In this document: positions 52,633 through 61,031 of the stretch, piece after piece
How positions within the stretch are numbered: the first letter of the stretch is position 1
How the letters are laid out: every line of letters begins with the position of its first letter
Assembly: GCA_020724465.1 (NCBI GenBank)
Contig: DYGX01000007.1
Span: 62,001-126,000, forward strand
Reading direction: 5' to 3'
DNA length: 64,000 nt
Source of the DNA: Thermoflexus sp.
GTDB taxonomy: Bacteria > Chloroflexota > Anaerolineae > Aggregatilineales > Aggregatilineaceae
Position numbers and translations under genes: made by a program
Notes under the pieces: model-generated
The model's input: the letters and a program-made list of their open reading frames with translations, nothing else
What the model was told of the DNA's origin: nothing
Databases searched by the model: none

Positions 52633-52644
52633 GTACCCGCTCGT

Positions 52645-54096
52645 TTATTCTGCGCTGTCCTGCGCGACAACGATCTCGTGATACCGCCCGTACACCTCAT
52701 CCCACACGGCGCGCTGCTGGGGCTGGTAGTGCCGCATCTCCACCGAGCGCCGCACAACCTGCCGCGCCTCGTCGACGCTGGCCATCTCGCCGAGCGCGAT
52801 CAACTGCACGATGGCGTTCCCCAACGCGGTCGCCTCATACGGCCCCGCGATCACATCCCGCCCGGTGGAATCGGCTGTCATCTGGCACAAGAGCGTGTTG
52901 CGCGCCCCGCCACCGATCACATGCACCACGTCGACCGGGCGCTGCGCGATGCTCACCAGTTGGTCCAGCGCGTGGCGATATTTGAGCGCCAGGCTTTCGT
53001 AGATCGCCCGTACAATCTGTCCGGGCGTCTCGGGCACCGGCTGGCCGGTCTGGCGGCAATATTCCTGCACGCGCTCGGGCATATCGTCACCCGGCGGCAG
53101 AAACACGGGCGCGTCCGGATCGATCAGGCTGCGGAACGGCTCGGCCTCGGCGGCCAGGCGGGTCAGGTCGTCGTAGCTGTACTCTGTCCCCGCGTGGCGC
53201 CAGGCCGCGCGGCACTGCTGCGCGATCCACAGCCCGACAACGTTCTTAAGAAAGCGGTATTTTCCCCCGTAGCCGCCCTCATTGGTGACGTTGGCGCGGT
53301 AGCTCGCCTCGTTGATCACCGGGGCGTCCAGCTCCAGCCCCAGCAGGCTCCACGTCCCGCTGCTGAGATACGCATAGTTCGGCTGGCTGGCGGGCACAGC
53401 CACCACCGCGCTGGCGGTGTCGTGCGATGTCACCGCCGTCACCGGGATGCCCTGATAGGTGCCCAGCGGAGTGCCCGGCTGCACAATCTCCGGGAATATC
53501 CCGGTAGGGATGCCGACCGCTTCCATCGTTGCGTAATCCCACGTGCGCGTGCGCGGGTTGAACATCTGCGTGGTCGTCACGTGCGTGAATTCGCACACGC
53601 GCGAGCCGGTCAGCCAGTGATTGAACAGATCGGGAAAGGTGAGGTAGAGGTTCGCCTGTTCCAGCAGCGGGCTGTTGGACCGCACCAGGCTCGCCATCTG
53701 AAACAGCGAGTTGAGCGCCATGAACTGGATGCCCGTTCGCTCGAAGACGGTCCGGCGCGGCACCCGCTCAAAGACCCACTCCATCATCCCGTCTGTGCGA
53801 CGGTCCCGATAGTGAACCGGGTTGGCGAGCAGGCAGCCTGTCCGGTCGAGCAGGGCAAAATCCACGCCCCACGAGTCCACCCCGATGCTGGCGACGCCAT
53901 CGGCGGCCTGCGCGATGGCCTGCGTGATCTCGTGCCACAGGCGCAGCACGTCCCAGTAGAGCGTGTCGCAAACCTGAACAGGGATATTGGGAAAGCGGTG
54001 GATTTCGCTTTGGTCCAGGCGCTGGCCGTCATAGCTGACGCGCATCACCCGCCCAGACTCAGCACCTAAGTCAATCGCAAGAACATGCACTGGCAT
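52645..54096 (-). CDS. rhaB: L-rhamnulokinase
   Basis: A 483-residue FGGY-family carbohydrate kinase that phosphorylates L-rhamnulose at O1. Signatures include the N-terminal phosphate loop AIDLGAESGRVM, the catalytic Asp in SIGVDSWGVDFALLD, GIQFMALNSLFQM and the ATP-binding GGGARNTLLCQM. The rhamnulokinase-type SSGTWSLLGLE stretch and FLKNVVGLWIAQQCRAAW are present. It is the first gene of the leftward rhamnose operon, 190 bases after the rhaR stop, with a likely regulator site in that gap. Confidence 0.92.
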   Translation of the reverse strand: MPVHVLAIDLGAESGRVMRVSYDGQRLDQSEIHRFPNIPVQVCDTLYWDVLRLWHEITQAIAQAADGVASIGVDSWGVDFALLDRTGCLLANPVHYRDRRTDGMMEWVFERVPRRTVFERTGIQFMALNSLFQMASLVRSNSPLLEQANLYLTFPDLFNHWLTGSRVCEFTHVTTTQMFNPRTRTWDYATMEAVGIPTGIFPEIVQPGTPLGTYQGIPVTAVTSHDTASAVVAVPASQPNYAYLSSGTWSLLGLELDAPVINEASYRANVTNEGGYGGKYRFLKNVVGLWIAQQCRAAWRHAGTEYSYDDLTRLAAEAEPFRSLIDPDAPVFLPPGDDMPERVQEYCRQTGQPVPETPGQIVRAIYESLALKYRHALDQLVSIAQRPVDVVHVIGGGARNTLLCQMTADSTGRDVIAGPYEATALGNAIVQLIALGEMASVDEARQVVRRSVEMRHYQPQQRAVWDEVYGRYHEIVVAQDSAE

Positions 54097-54187
54097 CGCA
54101 AGCTGTCTCGCAAGAAACAGTAACTATCAGGATACGCGCAGCCGCAACCATCGCGCCTCGAGCGGACGGGTGTGCCATGAACAGGAG

Positions 54188-54214
54188 AACCTGGTTGATC
54201 AGGCCATCCAGGTT
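54188..54214 (-). other. Hairpin in the rha operon leader
   Basis: AACCTGG (54188-54194) pairs with CCAGGTT (54208-54214) across a 13-base loop containing TTGATCA. It would lie in the mRNA leader between the regulator site and rhaB. An attenuator or stabiliser role is possible; there is no T-run. Confidence 0.35.
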
Positions 54215-54233
54215 TTCGACAAAAACCTATCGC

Positions 54234-54263
54234 GTGTTTTCAGTTTCTTTCGATTAGTTTCAG
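54234..54263. promoter_or_regulatory. Candidate RhaR operator before rhaB
   Basis: A 30-base element with the cores GTGTTTTCA, TTTC and CGATTAG. It matches element 55215-55245 read on the opposite strand at GTGTTT, CA, TTTC, CGATT and TTT-AG. It sits 138 bases before the rhaB start. Confidence 0.5.
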
Positions 54264-54286
54264 GATACACCGGAACGAAACGCGTG

Positions 54287-55117
54287 TCAACGACCCACCG
54301 TCTGATGACCGGTGATCCGGTCACCATTCTTATGCTCCCCAACTTCGACCACATCAACCCGGATTCCGCGCTCGCGCAGGCGGGCAACCATGTCCGGAGG
54401 CGCATCTCCGGTGGTGATGATATGCTGCACCCTATCCAGCGGCGTGATCGTGTAGGGAGCGATCTCACCCCACTTCGAGCCGTCGAGCAGGTAAATCGCG
54501 CGGACACAGCGCGCGATCATCGCCTGCTTGATCACCACCTCGTCCGGGTCGATCTCGGTGATCCCGGCGCCTTCCGCCAGCCCGCGCGCGCTGAAAAAAC
54601 CGATGTTCAGGTTGATGTTGGGCAGGCTTTCAGGCATCCCGACCAGCGAGATCGAGTCGTTCCGCAGGCGCCCGCCGGTGACCAGCACCTGAAAGTCGGA
54701 GCGGTCCAGGAACCCCTGTGCCAGCATCAGCCCGTTGGTGACGATGGTCAGCTTGTCCAGTTGCTTAAGGTGCGGCAGCAGCGCGTAAGCCGTCGTGCTC
54801 GAATCCAGCGCGACGCTGTAGCCGCGCTCGATGAACTGCGCGGCAAAGGCAGCGATGGCCCGCTTCTCGGCGCGATTCTTCTGCAGGCGCACATTGAACG
54901 ACAGCTCTTTGAGGCGCCCCGCGCCCGTCCGCGCGACGGCGCCGCCATAGGTTCGCTGCAGCAAGCCCTGCTCCTCAAGGGCGCGCAGGTCCTGGCGGAT
55001 GGTTACTGCGCTGACGTGCATTTCCTCGCTCAGATCGCGCACGGTGACGCGGCCTTCGTGCTCCAGGCGCTGCATGATAGCGCGCCGGCGCTCCTCAAGG
55101 AACAAGTTATTGGACAT
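54287..55117 (-). CDS. rhaR: DeoR family transcriptional regulator of the rhamnose locus
   Basis: A 276-residue DeoR regulator. The N-terminal winged helix-turn-helix reads ERRRAIMQRLEHEGRVTVRDLSEEMHVSAVTIRQDL, and the sugar-phosphate sensing domain (DeoRC) contains ALDSSTTAYALLPHL, TIVTNGLMLAQ, DGSKWGEIAPYTI and a late GDAPPDMVARLRERG. DeoR-type rhamnose regulators are known in Chloroflexus and Rhizobium. It lies just upstream of rhaB in the same direction and divergent from the aldolase/lut genes, with similar sequence elements on both sides. Confidence 0.88.
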   Translation of the reverse strand: MSNNLFLEERRRAIMQRLEHEGRVTVRDLSEEMHVSAVTIRQDLRALEEQGLLQRTYGGAVARTGAGRLKELSFNVRLQKNRAEKRAIAAFAAQFIERGYSVALDSSTTAYALLPHLKQLDKLTIVTNGLMLAQGFLDRSDFQVLVTGGRLRNDSISLVGMPESLPNINLNIGFFSARGLAEGAGITEIDPDEVVIKQAMIARCVRAIYLLDGSKWGEIAPYTITPLDRVQHIITTGDAPPDMVARLRERGIRVDVVEVGEHKNGDRITGHQTVGR

Positions 55118-55214
55118 AGTGCCTCGCTTCCCCTAAAAGCATTCTTTCGAAAAAAAAGCGCCCGCTCCCGCACAGCACGCTTGTGTTGGTTATGAATAGC
55201 ATAATCCCGAAATG

Positions 55215-55245
55215 CACTAAAATCAATCGTTATGAAATGAAACAC
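55215..55245. promoter_or_regulatory. Candidate RhaR operator in the rhaR/aldolase divergent region
   Basis: Read leftward this begins GTGTTTCATTTC and continues with CGATT and TTTTAG. It is the counterpart of the element before rhaB and lies 98 bases before the rhaR start. The 295-base region 55118-55412 contains no gene. Confidence 0.5.
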
Positions 55246-55312
55246 AATACCGCTACAGCGCAAGTCGGGGTCGAAACCAGGCCTATATCCACTTGCTTTT
55301 TGGGGAGTGGTG

Positions 55313-55338
55313 CTGTATCGTGATATAAAATGAAAACA
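55313..55338. promoter_or_regulatory. Second, weaker candidate RhaR site
   Basis: Read leftward this begins TGTTTTCATTTT and ends with ACGATACAG, sharing the GTTTTCA-TTT core and a CGAT with the other two elements. It lies 75 bases before the aldolase start and could control the rightward genes. Confidence 0.35.
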
Positions 55339-55412
55339 AAAGAAGCAAAATGCAACGCAGCCGAAAGCGAGCCGTTGCCGGTTGCGCCTGCGGGAGCCAA
55401 GAAAGGGCGTGG

Positions 55413-56069
55413 ATGGCAGACTTTCCAGCATGGGATGAATGGGAAATGCGCCGCCAGATCTGCGAGGTAGGGCGGCGCCTCTATCAGCATTTCTTCGTCG
55501 CGGCCAACGACGGCAACATCTCCGTTCGCCTCAACGAGCGCGAGATTCTGATGACTCCGACCAACGTCAGCAAGGCCGATCTCAAGCCTGAGAGCCTGGT
55601 CAAGCTGACGCCGGAAGGCGAGCTGATCGAAGCCGGGAACGGCGAGCGTGCCTCGTCCGAGAGCCGGATGCATCTGGCGATCTACCGCGAGCGCGACGAC
55701 ATCCGAGCTGTGGTGCACGCCCATCCCCCCACGGCAACGGGGTTCGCCGTCGCGAACTTCGGGTTGGAGCAGCCCTTCCTGCCGGAAGTCGTGGTGCGGA
55801 CCGGCGCGACGCCGGTCGTACCCTACACCATCCCCGGCGGCGAAGAGCTGGCCGAGTCGATACTCCCGTACATCAAAGACCATGTCACCCTGCTCCTGGG
55901 CAATCACGGCGTGGTGGCCTACGGCCCGACGCTGCGCGACGCCATGTTCAATATGGAGACCATCGAGCTGAACGCGCGCATCTACCTGACGGCTTACCAG
56001 CTCGGGCACATCAAATTCCTGAGCGAGGAAGACGTCGAAGCCCTGCGCAAGCGATACCAGAGCGGTTAA
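55413..56069 (+). CDS. Class II aldolase, L-fuculose/rhamnulose phosphate aldolase type
   Basis: A 218-residue zinc aldolase of the FucA/AraD superfamily. Visible features are the phosphate-binding NDGNISVRLNE (about 33-43), SSESRMHLAIY with the likely catalytic Glu, zinc ligands in VVHAHPPTATGFA, and the third ligand in LGNHGVVAYG. The start ATG 55413 has AAAGGG 7 bases upstream; a 21-codon extension is rejected. It is the first rightward gene and probably under RhaR control. It may process another deoxy-sugar or duplicate the RhaE activity. Confidence 0.82.
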   Translation: MADFPAWDEWEMRRQICEVGRRLYQHFFVAANDGNISVRLNEREILMTPTNVSKADLKPESLVKLTPEGELIEAGNGERASSESRMHLAIYRERDDIRAVVHAHPPTATGFAVANFGLEQPFLPEVVVRTGATPVVPYTIPGGEELAESILPYIKDHVTLLLGNHGVVAYGPTLRDAMFNMETIELNARIYLTAYQLGHIKFLSEEDVEALRKRYQSG

Positions 56070-56166
56070 GCTTGTTCGCGCTGTCCGGGTCACGGGACCC
56101 GGACATGTGCTTTCTGGCCGGTCGCGGACCTGCCGGACGAATCTTCTTAACTAAGTTGGTTTTGCG

Positions 56167-56961
56167 ATGGACTTACCTGAACGGACATCCCCGGTGGGGC
56201 AGGCGGTCGCGCTGTTCGTCACGTGCCTGGTCGACGCGCTGTTTCCCGCAACAGGTATCGCGACGGTGCGCTTGCTGGAGCATCTCGGCGTCCCGGTCAC
56301 GTTCCCGGCAGCCCAGACCTGCTGCGGGCAACCCGGCTATAACAGCGGCTACCGGCGTGCGGCGCGGCCCGTCGCCGAGCACTTTCTGGACACCTTCCGC
56401 GATGCGCCGGTGATCGTCAGCCCGTCCGGCTCGTGTGTCGCAATGATCCGGCACGAATACCCGCGCCTGTTCGCCGACGATCCGGACCGCCACGCGCAGG
56501 CGCTGGCCATCGCCGCCCGCACGTGGGAACTGACCGAATACCTGGTCGATGGCCTGGGCGTGATTGATCTCGGCCTGCGGCTGCCGGAACCGCACACCTT
56601 CGCCGTGCACGACGCGTGCCACGGGCTGCGCCTGCTCGGTCTGGGGCGGCAGGCGCGGGCGCTGCTGGATGCGCTGGAGAATGCGCGCGTCGTCCCGCTC
56701 GAAGACAGCGACGAGTGCTGCGGCTTCGGCGGGTTGTTCAGCGTCAAAATGCCCGATCTCAGCGCGGCGATGCTTCACAAAAAGATCGAGCGCATCCGCG
56801 CCAGCCAGGCCGCGACCATCGTCACCGGGGATGTAAGCTGCATGATGCACATCAACGGCGGGCTGGCGCGCCGGGGGCTGGCGCCGCGCGTGCGCCACAT
56901 CGCCGAGGTGCTGGCCGATGGTTTGCCCGAAAGGACCACCCATGCGCAGCCAGGCCGCTAA
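56167..56961 (+). CDS. lutA: Lactate utilisation protein A, CCG-motif Fe-S subunit
   Basis: A 264-residue protein of the LutA/YkgE (CCG domain, GlpC-related) family, part of the LutABC L-lactate dehydrogenase complex that oxidises lactate to pyruvate. Two CCG domains are seen: CLVDALFPATG with QTCCGQPGYNSGY, and HDACHGLRLLG with ECCGFGGLFSVKMPDLS. LutA is usually about 240 residues, so the length fits. No clear Shine-Dalgarno precedes the ATG. It overlaps lutB by 20 bases. Confidence 0.88.
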   Translation: MDLPERTSPVGQAVALFVTCLVDALFPATGIATVRLLEHLGVPVTFPAAQTCCGQPGYNSGYRRAARPVAEHFLDTFRDAPVIVSPSGSCVAMIRHEYPRLFADDPDRHAQALAIAARTWELTEYLVDGLGVIDLGLRLPEPHTFAVHDACHGLRLLGLGRQARALLDALENARVVPLEDSDECCGFGGLFSVKMPDLSAAMLHKKIERIRASQAATIVTGDVSCMMHINGGLARRGLAPRVRHIAEVLADGLPERTTHAQPGR

Positions 56962-58369
56962 GTTCGTCGCGGCGGCGCGGCGCGCGCTGGCCGATCCACC
57001 GCTGCAAGACGCGGTCAAGCGCGCGACGGACACCGCCGCCCGCAAACGCGATCTTGCCATGTTCGCCCACGGGCGCGATCACGGTGAGGCGCTTCGCCAG
57101 CAGGCCGCCGCTGCCCGTCGCCGCGCGCTGAGCCGCCTGCCCGAACTGCTGGAGCAGGCCGAGGCGCATCTGACGGCGAACGGTGCCACCGTGCTGTGGG
57201 CCGCCGACGCCGCCGAAGTCTGCGCCCACGTCCTGGACATCGCCGCGCGGCATCATGTCCGGCGCGTGACCAAAAGCAAGAGCATGGTCAGCGAAGAGGT
57301 TGGCCTCAATGACGCGCTGGCCGAAGCCGGGATTGAAGTGCTGGAAACGGATCTGGGCGAGTACATCATCCAGCTTGCGGGCGAGCCGCCCAGCCACATC
57401 GTCACGCCGGTCATTCACAAGTCGAAAGAGGCCATCCGCGATCTGTTCGTGCAGCGACTGGGCATGCCCCCAACCGACGACGCTCCGACGATGGCTCGCT
57501 TCGCGCGCGGGCATCTGCGCGCCGCGTTCCTCTCGTCGGACATGGGCATCTCCGGCGGCAACTTCATCATCGCCGAAACCGGCACGCTCTGCCTGGTGAC
57601 CAACGAGGGCAACGGGCGGATGGTTACCGCGTTGCCGCGCGTGCATGTCGCGCTGGTCGGCATCGAGAAGGTCGTCGCCACGCTGGAAGAGTATGTGCTG
57701 CTGACCCAGGTGCTGCCGCGCAGCGCCACCGGGCAGGCGATGGCCGTCTACACGCACATGATCAACGGGCCGCGCCGCGCGGGCGAACCAGACGGCCCCG
57801 AGGCGCTCTACGTCGTGCTGGTCGACAACGGGCGTAGCGCGATCTACGGCACATCCTATGCCGAGGTGCTGGGCTGCATCCGCTGCGGCGCGTGCATCAA
57901 CGCCTGCCCGATCTACGAGGCGACCGGCGGCCACGCCTACGGCTGGGTTTATCCCGGGCCGATTGGCGCCGTGCTGACCCCGCTGCTCACCGATCTGAAG
58001 GACGCCTCAGCCCTGCCCCATGCCAGCAGCCTGTGCGGCAAATGCAAGGAGGTCTGCCCCGTCGACATCGACCTGCCGCGCATGCTGCTCGATCTGCGCT
58101 ATGACCTGGTGGAAGCCGGGCACATGCCCTGGTTGTGGGACGCCGGGATGCGCGCCTGGTCGACTGCAACCCGTTCGCCGCGTCTGTTCCACAGCGCCGC
58201 CCGCGCCGCGCAGATCGGTCAGGGCCTGCTGCCGCAGGGGCGCAAGGTCCCGCTCGGCCCGCTGGGCGGCTGGAGCGCCTCGCGCGAGCTGCCGCGCTTC
58301 GCCCGGCAGTCGTTCCGCGCCTGGTGGGCTGCTCGCAACCAAGAGGAAGACCGCCATGACCAGTCGTGA
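56942..58369 (+). CDS. lutB: Lactate utilisation protein B, iron-sulfur LUD-domain subunit
   Basis: A 475-residue LutB. The N-terminal LUD domain includes KSKSMVSEEVGLNDALAEAGIEVLETDLGE and ISGGNFIIAETGTLCLVTNEGNG. The C-terminal ferredoxin part carries two 4Fe-4S motifs, CIRCGACINACP and CGKCKEVCPVDIDLP. Start ATG 56942 with AAAGGACC upstream inside the lutA end. It mediates electron transfer in lactate oxidation together with LutA and LutC. Confidence 0.92.
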   Translation: MRSQAAKFVAAARRALADPPLQDAVKRATDTAARKRDLAMFAHGRDHGEALRQQAAAARRRALSRLPELLEQAEAHLTANGATVLWAADAAEVCAHVLDIAARHHVRRVTKSKSMVSEEVGLNDALAEAGIEVLETDLGEYIIQLAGEPPSHIVTPVIHKSKEAIRDLFVQRLGMPPTDDAPTMARFARGHLRAAFLSSDMGISGGNFIIAETGTLCLVTNEGNGRMVTALPRVHVALVGIEKVVATLEEYVLLTQVLPRSATGQAMAVYTHMINGPRRAGEPDGPEALYVVLVDNGRSAIYGTSYAEVLGCIRCGACINACPIYEATGGHAYGWVYPGPIGAVLTPLLTDLKDASALPHASSLCGKCKEVCPVDIDLPRMLLDLRYDLVEAGHMPWLWDAGMRAWSTATRSPRLFHSAARAAQIGQGLLPQGRKVPLGPLGGWSASRELPRFARQSFRAWWAARNQEEDRHDQS

Positions 58370-59009
58370 GACGATCCTCGCCCGGCTGCGCGCCGCCCGG
58401 CGCCCCTTCGCCGATACACCGCCGCCCGGAGATTACCTGCCGGTCGCGCCGGTCGACGACGAGCGCCCGGCGGCGCTGGTGGAGCACTTCGCCGCCCGAG
58501 CCGAAGCGCTGAACTGCACCGTCTACCGCTGCACGGACGAGCGCGCTGCTCTGGCGGCGATCCTGGACGTGATCGGCGCGGACCGGCAGGTGCTCTGCTG
58601 GGACTTCGCCCACATCCCGCTGCCGGGCCTTGGGGCGGCGCTGGCGCGGGCGGGGGTAGCGGTCGCGCCGCCCAGCGATCCGTCCGTGCGGGTGGGGATC
58701 ACCGGCGCGGACGCGGCACTGGCCGCTACGGGCAGTCTGGTGATTGCCTCAGGGCCGGGCAAGCCACGCCAGGTGTCGCTGCTACCGCTGGTGCATGTCG
58801 CCGTCGTGCGCGCCGACCAGATCGTGCCGCACCTCGAGGCCTGGCTGGCGACCGTACGCGCGCGCGGCCTTGACGCGTTCCAGGCCGCCAGCAGCACGGT
58901 CATCATCAGCGGGCCAAGCCGCACGGCGGACATTGCCATGGAGCTGATCCTGGGGATGCACGGGCCGGGCGAGCTGCATATTGTTGTGCTTGAGGATACA
59001 AGTGCGTGA
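58356..59009 (+). CDS. lutC: Lactate utilisation protein C, LUD domain
   Basis: A 217-residue LutC (LUD superfamily, YkgG). It begins TSRETILARLRAARRPF and contains GITGADAALAATGSLVIASGPGKPRQVSLLP and STVIISGPSRTADIAMELILGMHGPGELHIVVLE, the LutC hallmark. It overlaps the lutB end by 14 bases, with AGAGGAAG before the ATG. Completes the lutABC set. Confidence 0.92.
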   Translation: MTSRETILARLRAARRPFADTPPPGDYLPVAPVDDERPAALVEHFAARAEALNCTVYRCTDERAALAAILDVIGADRQVLCWDFAHIPLPGLGAALARAGVAVAPPSDPSVRVGITGADAALAATGSLVIASGPGKPRQVSLLPLVHVAVVRADQIVPHLEAWLATVRARGLDAFQAASSTVIISGPSRTADIAMELILGMHGPGELHIVVLEDTSA

Positions 59010-59095
59010 CGGCAGCGCCGCCCGCGCGGGCGACGCCGCACGCTGGTGACCTGCTCATTGCGCGGTTTGATATTCCACACTAAGGAGACCGGAGC

Positions 59096-59953
59096 ATGCC
59101 CACCTACGGAGCACATGCCTTTCTCTGGATCGGAGAGTGGACGACGGAGGCCGGCAACCATGCCATCGCCGAGGCCGGCAAAACCGGGTTCGACTTCATC
59201 GAGATCCCCCTGCTGAAGCCGGACGAGTTCGACGCGCGCGCGCACAAACAAGCCCTGGACGACGCGGGTATCTACGCGACGGCCTCGCTCGTCCTGCCCA
59301 AAGACGCGCACATGCCCGCCGCCCCGCAAAAGGCCAAGACCTTTCTGTTCAAGGCGCTGGACCAGTTGCAGGCGCTCGGCGGCGAAATGCTGTGCGGCTG
59401 CATCGGCTACTCGTTGGGGACGCTCACCGGCAGCCCGCCGACCGAGCGCGAGCGCGCTATCGTCATCGACACGCTGACCGAGGTGGCCGAGGAAGCGCAG
59501 CGGCGCGGGATGCGCCTGGCGCTCGAAGCCTGCAACCGCTACGAGACGTATCTGTACAACACGCTCGCGGACACGCAGGAAACGGTGCGGGCCATCCGCG
59601 CGCGTGGCTTTGACAACATCCAGGTGCACGGCGACACCTATCACATGAACATCGAGGAAGAGGGCTTCTACAACCCGATCGTGGGCTGCGCCGAGACGCT
59701 CGGCTACATGCACCTCAGCGAAAGCCATCGCGGGCTGGTGGGCAGCGGAACCGTCAACTGGACGGATGTGTTCCGCGGGCTGAAAGATGCCGGCTATCGC
59801 GGCCCGCTGGTGCTCGAATCGTTCGCCGCGATCAACCCCGATCTGGCGGCGGCGACCTGTCTGTGGCGGCCACCGAACCAGCCGCCCGGCGTGCTGGCGC
59901 GCGAAGGGCTGGCGTTCCTGCGCCACGGCGCGGAAGCCGCCGGCCTCGCCTGA
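59096..59953 (+). CDS. Keto-sugar 3-epimerase/sugar phosphate isomerase, TIM barrel
   Basis: A 285-residue member of the D-tagatose/D-psicose/L-ribulose 3-epimerase family. The four metal ligands can be placed: Glu in LALEACNRYETYLYNT, Asp in VHGDTYHMNIEE, His in MHLSESHRG, and Glu in LVLESFAAI. The family length (about 290) and the catalytic pattern fit. AAGGAGACCGG is an excellent ribosome site. It follows lutC by 86 bases and is terminated at once, so it is probably the last gene of the rightward rhamnose-linked unit. An L-rhamnulose or related ketose 3-epimerase is plausible. Confidence 0.85.
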   Translation: MPTYGAHAFLWIGEWTTEAGNHAIAEAGKTGFDFIEIPLLKPDEFDARAHKQALDDAGIYATASLVLPKDAHMPAAPQKAKTFLFKALDQLQALGGEMLCGCIGYSLGTLTGSPPTERERAIVIDTLTEVAEEAQRRGMRLALEACNRYETYLYNTLADTQETVRAIRARGFDNIQVHGDTYHMNIEEEGFYNPIVGCAETLGYMHLSESHRGLVGSGTVNWTDVFRGLKDAGYRGPLVLESFAAINPDLAAATCLWRPPNQPPGVLAREGLAFLRHGAEAAGLA

Positions 59954-59990
59954 CGCGCCCGCCCAGCCTCACACCTCGCGCAAAAACGAA

Positions 59991-60020
59991 CGCGCCGGGG
60001 GCGATCAGGCTCCCGGCGCG
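59991..60020. terminator. Bidirectional terminator between the epimerase and OppC genes
   Basis: CGCGCCGGG (59991-59999) pairs with CCCGGCGCG (60012-60020). The left flank, AAAAACGAA, gives a T-rich tail for leftward transcripts and the right flank GTGTTTTCC a weaker one for rightward transcripts. Confidence 0.75.
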
Positions 60021-60047
60021 GGTGTTTTCCAGTGGGGCGTGGCACGC

Positions 60048-61031
60048 TTAGGCGACCTTCTTGGACGCCTGCGGGTCGAACGCGTCACGCAGGCCGTCGC
60101 CGATGATGTACAGGCACAGCACCGTGATGACGATCAGAAGCCCCGGCATGACAACCAGGTGGGGGCCACGGTCGAAGAAGCTTTGCGCGTTGTTCAGCAT
60201 GTTGCCCCAACTGGGCGTGGGCGGCCGGACACCCAGCCCCAGGTAGCTCAACGCCGATTCAACCAGGATCAGCGAGCCGATGTCGATCGCCAGCGTCACC
60301 ACAATGATGGAAAAGATGTTGGGCAGCAGATGGACGAACATGATCCGCGTGTCGCTGGCGCCAAGCGCGCGGGCCGCCACCGTGTACTCCAGCTCGCGCC
60401 GGGCCAGAGTCTCGCCGCGAACCAGTCGCATCGTTCCCGTCCAGCCCAGAAACGTCAGGATCAGGATCAGCACCACCACGGATGACTGCAACGCCGACTG
60501 CTGCGCGCGAAGCACCGAGGCGACGATCAGCAGCAGGAAGAGCGTGGGGATCGAGTTCAGGGTGGTCACAAACCACATAATGATGTCGTCAACGAATCCC
60601 AGCGGGCCGCCCTGATAGTAGCCGGCAAGCACGCCAATGCTCATGCCGATCAGCAACGAGCCAATCGCCGCCGTGGTGGCGATGGTCAGCGACACGCGCC
60701 CCGCATAGAGCAACCGCGCCAGTTGGTCACGGCCCAGGTCGTCCGTTCCCAGAATGTGCCCCTGTGAGCCAATCGGCAGGAACGGCGGGTTGTCGGTCCG
60801 TGTGTAGCTGACGTTCAGGGCGTCCGTAATCACCGGCGCCAGCAGCGACAGCAGGCCGAGCACAAGCACGATGCCAATCGCGATCAGGGTCAGATAGTCC
60901 CGGCGAAGCCGCCGCAGCGCCAGGGTCCAGAGCGATTCGCTGACGTGGATCTCGTCATCGCGCAGCGACACAATGTTATTCGCCGCCGGCGTCGTCTTCG
61001 AAACCGGGGTGGACTTCGTTTCAGTCGTCAT
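60048..61031 (-). CDS. Peptide/oligosaccharide ABC transporter permease, OppC/DppC type
   Basis: A 327-residue permease with the OppC N-terminal domain (LRRDYLTLIAIGIVLVLGLLSLLAP) and the core EAA loop (LEYTVAARALGASDTRIMFVHLLPNI). GTDDLGRDQLARLLYAGRVSL and the late SYLGLGVRPPTPSWGNML are hallmarks. Its start overlaps the OppB stop. It ends the operon; no OppD/OppF ATPase genes are within the window. Confidence 0.92.
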   Translation of the reverse strand: MTTETKSTPVSKTTPAANNIVSLRDDEIHVSESLWTLALRRLRRDYLTLIAIGIVLVLGLLSLLAPVITDALNVSYTRTDNPPFLPIGSQGHILGTDDLGRDQLARLLYAGRVSLTIATTAAIGSLLIGMSIGVLAGYYQGGPLGFVDDIIMWFVTTLNSIPTLFLLLIVASVLRAQQSALQSSVVVLILILTFLGWTGTMRLVRGETLARRELEYTVAARALGASDTRIMFVHLLPNIFSIIVVTLAIDIGSLILVESALSYLGLGVRPPTPSWGNMLNNAQSFFDRGPHLVVMPGLLIVITVLCLYIIGDGLRDAFDPQASKKVA

